Part shown: in pieces, positions 6,926 to 16,046 of the stretch | Layout: the number at the start of each line of letters is the position of its first letter | Numbering within the stretch: the stretch's first letter is position 1 | The notes under the pieces: generated by a model | The model's database searches: none | What the model was told of the DNA's origin: nothing | The model's input: only the letters and a program-made list of their open reading frames with translations | DNA from: Tabrizicola sp. | GTDB lineage: Bacteria; Pseudomonadota; Alphaproteobacteria; Rhodobacterales; Rhodobacteraceae | Length of the DNA stretch: 47,956 nt | Reading direction: 5' to 3' | NCBI GenBank assembly: GCA_016792685.1 | Contig: JAEULQ010000030.1 | Span: 1 to 47,956 of the forward strand | Translations under genes and position numbers: made by a program

Positions 6926-8025
6926 CCATGGATCAGGTTCATCCAGACGATGAACAGGTTGGGGAACCGCCGATACTTGGATATGCCGATGTCCTCGGGG
7001 CGACGGATTTTCGCCAAGGCTATATCAAGTGCCGTCTTGTCCATTTGGCGGACAAGTCCTTTGTGATCCCAGATATCCTGCTGGCAAGTGGGCTCCACAA
7101 GAAGTTTTTCTCGCCCAAGTTCTTCCAACCCAATCAAATCCTGTGGTTTGGTGGGGATGGCTCGGGCGACTTCTGCCGGTTTGTGATCACTCTTGGCGGC
7201 AACGTCGATGTCAACGTTGCGTTTTTTCGGAAGGGCGTCGTAAAGCAATGTGCGGACAATTCCCTGATCTATAAATGCGCGTTCAGAACGGTCAACGGCG
7301 GTGAAGCCCCTATATCGCAAGGCGTGTGGCGTCGAAGAGATGACAGGTTCGAGATCGCTCTGTTTCATCATACCGACGCGGCGGGTGAGGCCGGAATTCG
7401 AGCATCCAAAGAGATTTGGAGTTCATCGTGGAACATCCAGGGGGTCCGGAAACTGTCAAATGTGGCTTATGGCTACTTCACCAGTCTTCCTCGCATTAGA
7501 TCGACTTTCGATCTCTGGGAAATCGCGATGTCGGATTCCGGCTTCACTCACTTCTTGCCAACCAATGCCCCACCTGACGCACAATTTGCGCATGCACTGA
7601 ACGTCTACCAGCAAGATAGATCGGATCGAAACCGACCGTTGCGGTTTTGGGTGGACCTTGAGGTGATTGCTCCCAATCACCTCTGGCTGCACAAGCCCGA
7701 AGGCTACGCAACCTATTACGAGATCGTTCTCCCCAGGGTGTTTCGCATAGCTGTTGAACCAGGTCGAGCACTGCCGATCCGGGGCACAATCCTCGACGTG
7801 ATACCATCTGACTGCAAGCGACTTGGCTTCGTGATCGTGGGTGATGCCGACACTGAGAATGGGTTGAAAGCCCCGTTCCACGAAGAGGAAACCCTGGACT
7901 TGGCGAAGATCGACGAAATCTCAACGGGCGATGAGATCATAGGCCGTTGGCAAGCGATGCAGAACCGCTTTCTCTTTGATGGTATGAAAGTCGAACTCAA
8001 TCAGTTCGCTTTGGATAGGTCCTGA
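6922..8025 (+). CDS. Unknown 367-aa protein inside the hsd operon, possible ADP-ribosyltransferase-like fold
   Basis: It is translationally coupled on both sides: its ATG overlaps the hsdS stop (ATGA) and its stop lies one base before hsdR. I do not recognise the family. The N-terminal 120 residues look like a beta-rich domain. Residues 144-190 have the layout of ADP-ribosyltransferase-like (HYD1-type) folds: 'ALFHHTDAAGEAGIRASKEIW' (first His-x-Thr-like motif, H149/H150, T151, then G...I..S..IW) and 'YGYFTS' (183-188). 'YYEIVLP' (266-272) could supply an acidic third residue. The C-terminus has 'GFVIVGDADTENGL'. If correct it may be a toxin-type effector linked to the restriction system. The homology is only my pattern reading. 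Confidence 0.6.
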   Translation: MTMDQVHPDDEQVGEPPILGYADVLGATDFRQGYIKCRLVHLADKSFVIPDILLASGLHKKFFSPKFFQPNQILWFGGDGSGDFCRFVITLGGNVDVNVAFFRKGVVKQCADNSLIYKCAFRTVNGGEAPISQGVWRRRDDRFEIALFHHTDAAGEAGIRASKEIWSSSWNIQGVRKLSNVAYGYFTSLPRIRSTFDLWEIAMSDSGFTHFLPTNAPPDAQFAHALNVYQQDRSDRNRPLRFWVDLEVIAPNHLWLHKPEGYATYYEIVLPRVFRIAVEPGRALPIRGTILDVIPSDCKRLGFVIVGDADTENGLKAPFHEEETLDLAKIDEISTGDEIIGRWQAMQNRFLFDGMKVELNQFALDRS

Positions 8026-8026
8026 T

Positions 8027-11000
8027 ATGTCTGGCCGCCATATCCCTGACACTCGCGAGGAAGCTGCGGCCAAGCTGCCCGCCCTGCACCTCCTGACGGT
8101 GCTGGGGTGGGATTACCTCTCCCCAGCCCATTGCCTAGCCCTACGGGGCTCTGAGCGGGCTGTAGTGCTGGAGGATGTGCTACGGGAGCACCTCACTCGG
8201 CACCGGTTCGACCACAAGGGGAAGACTTACCCGCTCTCCACCGCAGGGATCGCTCAGGTGATGCGAGAGATCACCCAGACCGGTCTGTCCCTGGGGCTGA
8301 TCCCGGCCAACCGGGCGATCTACCAACATCTGACCATGGGGATCACTGTCACCGAGTTCGTGGATGGCTCTCGTGCCAGCATCACCGTGCCGCTGATCGA
8401 CTGGACTGACATCGCCGCCAACCGGTTCCAGGTCACCGAAGAACTGAGCGTAGAGCGCACCGCCGGGATGGGTCGGTTCCGCCCTGATATCGTCGCTTAC
8501 GTGAACGGCATCCCGCTGGTGGCGATCGAGGCGAAACGGCCTGTGTCATCAACCAAGCCCACCGCGATGGTGGAAGAGGGGATCAGCCAGCATCTGCGGA
8601 ACCAGATGGGCGATGGTATCCAGGACCTTTACGCTTACTCCCAGTTGCTGCTGTCGATCTCGGGCGTCGATGGGCGCTATGGCACCACCGGCACGGCGAA
8701 GAAGTTCTGGTCGTCCTGGCGGGAAGAGGAAATCCCCGAAGTCGAGATGGCCCGGATCAAGGCCACCCCTCTAACGGCAGCACATCGGTCGGCCATCTTC
8801 GTAGATCGCCCCAGATGGGCACTGGAAGCCTTCGACCGCCTCCATGGCTCCCGTGTGCTGGTAACCGATCAAGACCGCCTGCTGGTCAGCCTGATGCGTC
8901 CTGACAGGTTTCTGGATTTCGTCCGGCGGTTTCTGTTCTACGACAAGAAGACCGGGAAGGTCGCGGCCCGATACCAGCAGGTGCAAGGCGTCAAGGCAAT
9001 CATCGCCCAAGTCAGCAAGTTCAAGCCTGACGGGAGCCGGGAAGGTGGCGTTATCTGGCATACCACCGGGTCAGGCAAATCCAACCTCATGGTGTTCCTG
9101 ACCAAGGCTTTGCTCCTGGAACCGGAGCTTGCCGGGGCGCGGGTCATCGTGGTGACAGATCGGGTCGATCTGGAGAAACAACTCAGCGTGACATTCCTGA
9201 CCGGTGGGGCGTTCGGGTCAGATGTGGCGACCAAGAAGGATGGGGAAAAGGCCAAGGTCCAATCTGGCCGTGACCTTGCGGTGCGGATCGGAGCGGGGTC
9301 GGAACGGATCATCTTCACGCTTCTCCAGAAGTTCAACTCAGCCACCAAACTGCCGGAATGTCACAACGCCTCGGACAAGCTCATCGTGCTGGTCGATGAA
9401 GGTCACCGCAGCCAGGGTGGTGAAAACCATGAGCGGATGCGCAAGGCCCTGCCCAAGGCGGCCTTCATCGCGTTCACGGGGACTCCGCTGCTGAAAGAGG
9501 ACAAGACCCGGAGCAAGTTCGGCCCCATCCTCCACGCCTACACCATGCAGAGGGCCGTCGATGACGGGGCAGTCACACCATTGGTTTATGAAGAACGAAG
9601 GCCGGTGATCGATATCAACGAGGCCGCGATAGATGCCTGGTTTGACAAGATCACGGTGGGCCTATCGGATAGCCAGAGGTCCGACCTCAAGCAAAAATAC
9701 GCTACCCGGGGACAGGTCTACGGTGCCGCAAACCGGATCGATCTAATCGCGTTCGATATCGCCACCCACTTCAACGAAAACTTCGCCAAGCTGGACCTGG
9801 GCCTGAAAGCCCAACTAGCCACCGACAGCAAGCTATCCGCCATCCGCTACAAGAATGCCCTCGACGCCACCGGGTTGGTGAGTAGCGCCGTGGTCATATC
9901 CGCGCCGGATACCCGTGAAGGTCACGAAGAGGCCGATGAGTCGAAAGCGCCAGAGGTTCAGGCGTGGTGGAAAGCCAACGTCGGGAATGATCCCGAAGCC
10001 TATGAGACCGGAGTGATCGAAGATTTCAGCACCGATGGAGCCCCAGATATACTGATCGTGGTGGACAAGCTGCTGACGGGTTTTGATGAGCCCAGGAATG
10101 CGGTTCTCTACATCGACAAGAACCTCAAAGGCCACAACCTGCTCCAGGCCATCGCCCGCGTGAACCGGCTGCATGACGCAAAGAAGCACGGGTTCCTGAT
10201 CGACTACCGGGGTATTCTGACGGAACTGGACACGTCCATCCGTGACTATCAGGACCTCGCCGCCCAGACCCAAGGCGGCTACGACATCGATGATCTAGCC
10301 GGGACCATCTCCAACGTCTCGACCGAGTATAAGCGCCTACCCGCCCTGCATGATGCCTTATGGGCCATCTTCGCGGATGTGACCAACCGTGCCGACCGTG
10401 AACAGTTCCGGCGGGTTCTGGTTCCACGTCTGGCGGATGACGGTTCTGGCCTGAGCGTCGATGCCAACCAGAAGGTGCGGGAGGATTTCTATGAAGCCCT
10501 AACCACATTCGGGATGTGTTTGAAGCTGGCCTTGTCATCGCGGGCGTTTTTCGAGGACGGGGCGTTTTCGGAAGACCTGATCCGAACCTACAAGCGGGAC
10601 CTCAAGTTCTTCACCGAGGTTCGCATCCAGGCCAAGCGTGATGCCCAAGAGGTCGTGGACTTCTCCGAATACGAAGCCCAGATACGGCGGCTGGTGGACA
10701 AACAGGTGATCGGACAAGAGATCATTGATCCCGATGGCGTCATCCTCGTTGGCGATCTCGGCCAGCCCGATGACCCAGAAGATTGGTCCGATGACAAAAC
10801 CCGGACTGAGGCTGACCTGATCAAGACCCGTATCCGAAAGACCATCGAACAAGACCTGATCGACGATCCCTATGCGCAACGTGTCTTCTCAGAGCTTCTC
10901 AAAGAGGCCATCCGGGAGGCTGATGCTCTGTTCGACTATCCTGGCAAACAGTTCACCTTGTTCAAAGACCTTGAAGCTCAGGTGGCCAGCCGATCCACGC

Positions 11001-11314
11001 CGGGGGTGCCTGATCAGTTTGCCGATCATCCGATGGCGCAGTCCTTCTTCGGGGCTTTCCTCGATACGATAGGTGCCGGTGGCCCCGATGGAATCTCGGA
11101 AGAACAGCTTGTAGCCGAAGCCCACCACATCGAAGCTGCGGTAGATAACGCCATCCTCACCTACTCGATCAACCCGGGCAGCATCGAAGCCGAGATACGC
11201 CGGGCTTTGTTGCCGCGATACTTCAAGTTCCTGGGTGGCCTGGATCGGGCGAGTGACCTGATCGAGCGGGTTATCACTATCGTCCGTGCTGGCAGTGCCC
11301 GGGGCCGTCTATGA
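8027..11314 (+). CDS. hsdR: Type I restriction endonuclease, motor subunit HsdR
   Basis: At 1095 residues it is the usual length. The N-terminal nuclease of the PD-(D/E)XK kind is visible as 'RPDIVAYVNGIPLVAIEAKRP' in type (D154, E168-x-K170). The SF2 motor follows: Walker A HTTGSGKS (345-352), the DEAD-box variant DEGH (457-460), 'AFTGTPL' (motif III) and 'QAIARVNR' (motif VI). The C-terminal 250 residues are the helical subunit-contact region. HsdR translocates DNA and cuts it at a distance when bound to M2S. The start lies one base after the preceding gene's stop, and its own stop overlaps the next start (ATGA), so it is in mid-operon. Confidence 0.95.
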   Translation: MSGRHIPDTREEAAAKLPALHLLTVLGWDYLSPAHCLALRGSERAVVLEDVLREHLTRHRFDHKGKTYPLSTAGIAQVMREITQTGLSLGLIPANRAIYQHLTMGITVTEFVDGSRASITVPLIDWTDIAANRFQVTEELSVERTAGMGRFRPDIVAYVNGIPLVAIEAKRPVSSTKPTAMVEEGISQHLRNQMGDGIQDLYAYSQLLLSISGVDGRYGTTGTAKKFWSSWREEEIPEVEMARIKATPLTAAHRSAIFVDRPRWALEAFDRLHGSRVLVTDQDRLLVSLMRPDRFLDFVRRFLFYDKKTGKVAARYQQVQGVKAIIAQVSKFKPDGSREGGVIWHTTGSGKSNLMVFLTKALLLEPELAGARVIVVTDRVDLEKQLSVTFLTGGAFGSDVATKKDGEKAKVQSGRDLAVRIGAGSERIIFTLLQKFNSATKLPECHNASDKLIVLVDEGHRSQGGENHERMRKALPKAAFIAFTGTPLLKEDKTRSKFGPILHAYTMQRAVDDGAVTPLVYEERRPVIDINEAAIDAWFDKITVGLSDSQRSDLKQKYATRGQVYGAANRIDLIAFDIATHFNENFAKLDLGLKAQLATDSKLSAIRYKNALDATGLVSSAVVISAPDTREGHEEADESKAPEVQAWWKANVGNDPEAYETGVIEDFSTDGAPDILIVVDKLLTGFDEPRNAVLYIDKNLKGHNLLQAIARVNRLHDAKKHGFLIDYRGILTELDTSIRDYQDLAAQTQGGYDIDDLAGTISNVSTEYKRLPALHDALWAIFADVTNRADREQFRRVLVPRLADDGSGLSVDANQKVREDFYEALTTFGMCLKLALSSRAFFEDGAFSEDLIRTYKRDLKFFTEVRIQAKRDAQEVVDFSEYEAQIRRLVDKQVIGQEIIDPDGVILVGDLGQPDDPEDWSDDKTRTEADLIKTRIRKTIEQDLIDDPYAQRVFSELLKEAIREADALFDYPGKQFTLFKDLEAQVASRSTPGVPDQFADHPMAQSFFGAFLDTIGAGGPDGISEEQLVAEAHHIEAAVDNAILTYSINPGSIEAEIRRALLPRYFKFLGGLDRASDLIERVITIVRAGSARGRL

Positions 11315-12042
11315 CGAAATCCTTCGTTCTGATCTATGGCGATGCCCGATTGCCCTATCAGGTGCAGGAGGACCCTGCACGGTCCACCCGGATTGCCATC
11401 CATGTCGAGCCCGACGGAACAGTGATGGTCGATGCACCGCTCGGCTACACCGACGAGGTCGTGCAGCATGCCGTCCAGAAACGGGCCAGGTGGATCACTG
11501 CCAATGTCACCGACGCGATGCAGCGATTTGCCAATGTGCGGCCACGCGAATACGTGTCCGGCGAACAGGTGCTTTACCTGGGCCGTCGCTATCTGTTGAA
11601 GGTGGTCATCGCCGCCAAGCCGTCGAAATCTGCAAGGCTGCGTGGCAATCGGCTGGAGGTCGAATCCCGCACGGGTGACCCGGACGATATCAAGGGTCGT
11701 GTGCGGGGGTGGTATCGCTCCAAGGCCCGCGACTACCTTGCCCAACGCTTGGACATGCTGTCAGCGAGGCTTACATGGGTCGACACGACGCCTCCGTTCA
11801 AACTGTTGGAGATGACCCGACAGTGGGGTTCATGTTCTCCATCCGGCCGGATCATTCTGAACCCTCACTTGATAAAGGCACCTCGGGCGAGCGTGGACTA
11901 CGTGATCATCCATGAACTCGCCCACCTGATCCACCACAACCATGGCCGAGAGTTCTTTCGGGTCCTTGACCGTGAAGTGCCAGACTGGAACAACCACAAA
12001 CAGGTGCTCGATGGCATGGTGGAACAGTTGATGAACGAATGA
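11311..12042 (+). CDS. YgjP-like (PF01863/DUF45) metallopeptidase
   Basis: The 243-residue product has the YgjP family pattern: an N-terminal beta region, then 'RQWGSCSPSGRIILNPHLI' (170-188) and the zinc-binding HELAHLIHHNH (201-211: H201, E202, H205, with H211 as third ligand). It overlaps the hsdR stop by 4 bases (ATGA), so it is translated with the restriction genes. YgjP-type proteins are frequent next to hsdR; they are thought to act as proteases that might process or regulate the enzyme, but a substrate is not known to me. Confidence 0.85.
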   Translation: MTKSFVLIYGDARLPYQVQEDPARSTRIAIHVEPDGTVMVDAPLGYTDEVVQHAVQKRARWITANVTDAMQRFANVRPREYVSGEQVLYLGRRYLLKVVIAAKPSKSARLRGNRLEVESRTGDPDDIKGRVRGWYRSKARDYLAQRLDMLSARLTWVDTTPPFKLLEMTRQWGSCSPSGRIILNPHLIKAPRASVDYVIIHELAHLIHHNHGREFFRVLDREVPDWNNHKQVLDGMVEQLMNE

Positions 12043-12098
12043 CTGCGTCGGCGGTCTGTTCCCGTTCCCGCCATGACGAAGCTATTTAGGCAGACATG

Positions 12099-12148
12099 TG
12101 TCAGACAAATTTCGACAGCGATTCTCTAGGCGGTTTTAGATGTCAGAC
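12099..12148. promoter_or_regulatory. Two TGTCAGAC direct repeats before the RHH gene
   Basis: TGTCAGAC stands at 12099-12106 and 12141-12148, with start-to-start spacing of 42 bases (about four helical turns), and a related CTGTCAG follows at about 12162. They lie 52-101 bases upstream of the ribbon-helix-helix start. Such proteins often bind tandem direct repeats upstream of themselves, so autoregulation is a fair guess. Confidence 0.4.
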
Positions 12149-12199
12149 CTGGTGCTGCTTTCTGTCAGCGAACGCTAAATACCGACAGGAGGTGTCCCC

Positions 12200-12373
12200 A
12201 TGCTGAAGCGATTTTCTGTTCGAAACTTGGATGAGGATGCCATCGAGATGCTGGCCGATATCAAAGCCGAAGAGCGCCGTGAACTCGGTGCGATCCTGGC
12301 AGACTGCATTTATGCCTACTGGCACGACATTTTCGACGTGGACGAAACTGGTGAGTTCAGCACGCGAGCTTAG
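12200..12373 (+). CDS. Small ribbon-helix-helix (Arc/CopG-like) protein, 57 aa
   Basis: A textbook AGGAGG Shine-Dalgarno lies 9 bases before the ATG. The product begins MLKRFSVRNLDEDAIEMLAD (a beta strand that would contact DNA, then helix 1) and continues 'IKAEERRELGAILADCIYAYWHDIF' (helix 2), the fold of Arc/CopG/FitA-like proteins, with a short acidic tail. Such proteins act as antitoxins or transcription repressors; no toxin gene of matching type is adjacent, so a repressor role is as likely. It lies between the YgjP gene and the recombinase, both on the same strand. Confidence 0.65.
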   Translation: MLKRFSVRNLDEDAIEMLADIKAEERRELGAILADCIYAYWHDIFDVDETGEFSTRA

Positions 12374-12657
12374 TTCACTGAAGGCAATGCAGTGACATCA
12401 ACCTGGACAACTGGGCTGTCGGTAAAATCATGGTCGTTCGGACGGGAAGCTGGCATCCCCTGCCCATCCCCACCGCAGTAGTCGCCGCCTCAACGGTAGG
12501 GCCAATGGCCATCTCCACGGCGGTCGTGTGTCGTTCGGGTATCCCCAGACAAGACGACACGATGGAACGGATATGCCGCCTCATATGGGTCCTTACTTGA
12601 CTTTCGAGACATATCCCGGTAATGGTCTAGACCCATCCAATACAGGAGGTCTGGTCG

Positions 12658-13224
12658 ATGCATGTGGGCTACCGCAGAGTTAGTTCGGACGATCAGAGCC
12701 TAGACCGACAGCTTGATGGAGTGGTCGGGATCGAGCGTGTCTTTGAAGAGAAAATCAGCGGAGCGGTGAGAGAACGCCCGGCCCTGAAAGCGATGATCGC
12801 ATTCGTCCGTGATGGTGATACCGTGCTGGTTCATTCACTCGACCGATTGGGTCGTGACCTGCGTGACCTCTTGAACGTTGTCGAGGAACTGAACCGCAAG
12901 GGTGTGGTGGTCGAGTTCGTTACCGAGCGTCTGCGGTTCGGCACTGGTGAAGATGATCCCATGGCCCGTCTGCAACTGAACTGCCTTGCGGCGTTCGCCC
13001 AATGGGAGCGGGCAATTTCGAAACGCCGCCAGATTGAAGGGATCGCGGTCGCCAAAGCCAAGAACCCTGAAAAATACCGTGGCCGTCCAGCAAAGATAGA
13101 CGTGGGTCGGGTTAAGTCGATGCACAAGGATGGCGTCGGTGCGACAGCTATTGCCAAAAAGATGGGGATTGGACGTGCCAGCGTATACCGGGTGTTGAAC
13201 GAACCCGGATATCCCCACCGCTAG
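12658..13224 (+). CDS. Serine recombinase (resolvase/invertase type), 188 aa
   Basis: The N-terminal catalytic domain shows YRRVSSDDQ (5-13) with the active-site serine at about S9, then HSLDRLGRD (58-66), the conserved Arg-bearing helix, and a 'QWERAISKRRQIEGIA' helix that links to the DNA. The C-terminal part 'RGRPAKI...GVGATAIAKKMGIGRASVYRVL' is the usual HTH of Hin/resolvase proteins. Length is normal for the small serine recombinases. An AGGAGG lies 7 bases before the ATG. A palindrome GGTCTAGACC lies in the upstream space (about 12622) and could be part of a res site. It may resolve or invert DNA within the island. Confidence 0.9.
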   Translation: MHVGYRRVSSDDQSLDRQLDGVVGIERVFEEKISGAVRERPALKAMIAFVRDGDTVLVHSLDRLGRDLRDLLNVVEELNRKGVVVEFVTERLRFGTGEDDPMARLQLNCLAAFAQWERAISKRRQIEGIAVAKAKNPEKYRGRPAKIDVGRVKSMHKDGVGATAIAKKMGIGRASVYRVLNEPGYPHR

Positions 13225-13241
13225 TGGCCTTGACTGTGTGC

Positions 13242-14759
13242 TCAGGTCTCGGTTGGAGTTTTGGCTGCCGTGTCGTTTATCTTTTCTAGTGCTTCGGCAA
13301 GCTGCTTTACTACTTCTGGTTCAAACAACACATGCAGAGAAAATCTATCTCCGACTAGAGGTTTTGGATCATCTTCATACCAGACCTTTGCACGTCCTTC
13401 CTTGGTCTTTCGACTGCCCTTCTCAAATATGTCCCGATATCTTCGTGGTGCTATCCCATGGAAGTGACTGAGAACCACCTTTTCAGTGGATTGCTGATCA
13501 ACCGTGATGGCATCATCGTGAAGCGCCATAGCCCTACTCTTCGGGTATGGCTCAATATAGACTATTCTTTTTACGCCAGACCCAATCAAGTGTTTCGCAC
13601 AATTGTGACATGGATAAGTCGTTACATAGATTGTTGATCCCTCTACAGATCGCCCCAATCTAACAGCATCCATCAAAGCTGACATCTCTGCATGATTCAT
13701 CCGACCGAACTCTGTAATGTCGGAAACCAAGCTCTTCTTTAACAGCTTTTGGAATTTCTCATCAGCCAGCAAATCATCCGGGCTTCCTTTCAGAGAGCCA
13801 TGGATATGGATGGTCTTCACAAAATCACTGATTATCTGACTGGTGGCCAACTTGTTTGCGTCAAACTTCCGGTCGATATCCCGTTGAGGGTTACTGTCCG
13901 ATGCCCAATAGTTACCGCCCCCAGCCCTTGGAACCTCGTTGCATCCCAATGAAATTATGTCACCTTGTGAAGTCAGTATCGCTGCACCGACTTGACGACT
14001 TAGGTCCACCGTTCGTATTGCCGCCGCCTTCGCAAGATAGCTGCCAAATTCATCTATTGTCGGGCTAACTTCGTTTGCACCGAAGAGGGCTCGAACAAAT
14101 CGGTTCATCTGCTGACTCAAAGTTTGCGTGTGGCTTGCATCGACAAAGAAGTCGCCATGCTGGAAGGTTTTTGACAGTCTTTGTCCGTAGTCGTTTCCAC
14201 CCTCCTCCTGATCTTTCTCTATAAGCTCATCGACCTTCTTACGGAGCAATGAACCATATAACTCGGGCTTCTCACCCGTTACAATAGACTCAACCGATTT
14301 TACCTGGGTTTGGTGATCGATTGTCGCGGATACTTGTATGAATCTTCTACCATATATGGACCTAAGAAACTCGATCTCTTGCTCTCTCTTTAGCTGCCGT
14401 ATTATGAACGCAGTCCCGGGAACGGGAAGGTTGGGCGCATCCGGGACTTCGTTTTTCTCATTAATCTTCTGACGGATACCGCAAATTTCCAAGATCGCAA
14501 ATCTTGCAAGTATATCATTCCTATCTGTAGCCTCGCAGAGCTTGTTAACATAATCGATCTTGTCGTCGTATGTCTTCGGATACGGCAAAAACCCGGGTAT
14601 GGCAGCGGGAACGATCTTAGTGAGGTGTATTGTATGCGGAGTGTAACCAACACTCCTTAGGGAAGACTCAAGGGTCACCTGAACCGAAGTCATGTCCACG
14701 CCGATTGGGCCGACAAGACCAAACACGAGTTCGGGTTGGGATGATTCGTTAGGTGACAT
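13242..14759 (-). CDS. Anti-phage dCTP deaminase (DCD)
   Basis: The 505-residue product has the two-part build of the defence dCTP deaminases described as depleting dNTPs in infected cells: an N-terminal P-loop nucleoside-kinase-like domain (residues 12-230), with the loop degenerate 'GPIGVDMT' (17-24) and no usual lysine, and a C-terminal cytidine/deoxycytidylate deaminase with zinc site HAE (356-358) and PCHNC (383-387). The family reacts to phage infection by turning dCTP into dUTP. Start chosen at the ATG at 14759, with the reading frame complete to TGA. In the related AvcID systems a small RNA or antitoxin keeps the enzyme silent; the upstream gene at 14875 is divergent. Confidence 0.85.
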   Translation of the reverse strand: MSPNESSQPELVFGLVGPIGVDMTSVQVTLESSLRSVGYTPHTIHLTKIVPAAIPGFLPYPKTYDDKIDYVNKLCEATDRNDILARFAILEICGIRQKINEKNEVPDAPNLPVPGTAFIIRQLKREQEIEFLRSIYGRRFIQVSATIDHQTQVKSVESIVTGEKPELYGSLLRKKVDELIEKDQEEGGNDYGQRLSKTFQHGDFFVDASHTQTLSQQMNRFVRALFGANEVSPTIDEFGSYLAKAAAIRTVDLSRQVGAAILTSQGDIISLGCNEVPRAGGGNYWASDSNPQRDIDRKFDANKLATSQIISDFVKTIHIHGSLKGSPDDLLADEKFQKLLKKSLVSDITEFGRMNHAEMSALMDAVRLGRSVEGSTIYVTTYPCHNCAKHLIGSGVKRIVYIEPYPKSRAMALHDDAITVDQQSTEKVVLSHFHGIAPRRYRDIFEKGSRKTKEGRAKVWYEDDPKPLVGDRFSLHVLFEPEVVKQLAEALEKINDTAAKTPTET

Positions 14760-14874
14760 GCGCGTCCTGTGGATAACTTTGTGGGTAACAATTTATAGGC
14801 CGATCAGAATTCTGTTGCTTGCCCGTGTCAAGCGGTTCAGGATATAGGAAAACAAATCAACGGGAGAACATGAC

Positions 14875-15051
14875 GTGTCACAAGAAAATCAAACGAAAAC
14901 AGAAGCTTATGTTGTCAAGCCGGGTTCGTTCGAGTTGAGTGACCATCTCCGCCGAGTTGTTCATAGCATCTCCATTAGTTCTGAGTCGTCTTCGGTTGCG
15001 TCCAAAGCGTTTGACAGGCAGGTTTCGAGCTACGTTCGAGCGCAGGGGTGA
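14875..15051 (+). CDS. Small 58-aa protein divergent from the dCTP deaminase gene
   Basis: A GTG at 14875 has GGGAG 8 bases before it and opens 58 codons to TGA. The product (MSQENQTKTEAYVVKPGSFE then 'LSDHLRRVVHSISISSESS') is Ser-rich with a short charged end; I recognise no domain. It is divergent from the deaminase by 115 bases, so both may share a control region. An inhibitor or regulator of the deaminase is an inference from position only. Confidence 0.45.
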   Translation: MSQENQTKTEAYVVKPGSFELSDHLRRVVHSISISSESSSVASKAFDRQVSSYVRAQG

Positions 15052-15097
15052 CTCCACCCTGACGAATTTGTCTGATATCATGGCCGCTTAGGGTTTT

Positions 15098-16028
15098 CTA
15101 CGCATCTTCATAGCTGCGTTCCATCATCGGCTTGGCATTCTCTAGGTCAGCCATCGAACGGACTGTTACCTCCAAGTCCCCAGTCCCGAAGTGGCCGATC
15201 TTCCGCACATCTCGGGTGAACCCGGCAACGAAGTCCACCGTGTCGGGATCGACTTTCAGATACAGGACCACCTTCTTCTCGGTGTTCTTGATCTCAACAC
15301 AGCAGAAGTTCTTGATCCGTTTGAACGCGAAGTAGAACTGCAACACCTTGTGCTGCACATCGTCTCCCAGGACCAGAAGATGGTCCCTCACAGCCTCGTA
15401 GAGGTCCGTCAGGGCAGCATCCGCCTTTTCCAGGTGTTCAGAGAGTGACCGTAGTGTATTTCGGCTTCCCAGCAGGCGTTTCTGGCGGTGTAGGGCTCAC
15501 CACGCCGGTGGCCGGTGCTACAGTAGCGTTGATCTGTTCCAACAGCACATGATCATCACCGAATTTCACATACCGGATCAGGTCGATGTTCCGGTTCATC
15601 TGCTTGATGGGGTGAGCATCGAACTTGCTGAAATCCCCGGCGATGCAGATCAGCCGGGGGCTGGACCATTCCACCGCCTGTGCCGCTTCGACCCCAAGCG
15701 TTTTCAACACCAGCATTTCGAAGTCACCGCGATGGGTGACCAGCCAGTCCAGGTAGAACAGTCCCTGATTGATGACGTTCATGTTGGTCGAACGTTTGTA
15801 TTCGATGTTCACCGGGCACTTGTTTTCATCCAGTCCCAGCGTGTCCATTCGCCCGCCGTGCTCCGGCCCGGTTGGAAACTCAGACGCCAGGAAGGTGACA
15901 CCTAGGAATGTGGGAAGGTTCCGCTCGATCAGGGTCTGGAGTGATCTTTCCAGGGCCAGGCCGGAGCCCTGCACCTCTACCGCGTTGGGGCCGGTGATCC
16001 GGAACAGTTTCAGGTCACTCATCGCCAT
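15098..16028 (-). pseudogene. DUF5655/COG3586-like protein, frameshifted
   Basis: Two minus-strand pieces are in different frames. The 196-residue front part (16028-15438) begins MAMSDLKLFRI and carries 'ALERSLQTLIERNLPTFLG', 'NIEYKRST' and 'SPRLICIAGDF', as in full-length DUF5655 proteins. The rear part (open from about 15450, 15391-15098 from its ATG) continues 'SEHLEKADAALTDLYEAV' then 'FKRIKNFCCVEI' and ends 'ERSYEDA', the usual C-terminus. The break is at CTCTCT (about 15440): one extra CT gives 'VTLSEHLEKADAAL' in frame, of about 310 residues. So it is likely a two-base contraction. The function is unknown; nucleic-acid-linked roles are suspected. Confidence 0.8.
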
Positions 16029-16046
16029 CCCATCACATAGAGTCCC

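Noticed and set aside
12375-12584. 69-codon minus-strand frame before the recombinase
   Set aside because: No Shine-Dalgarno sequence, odd composition, and it opposes all neighbours.
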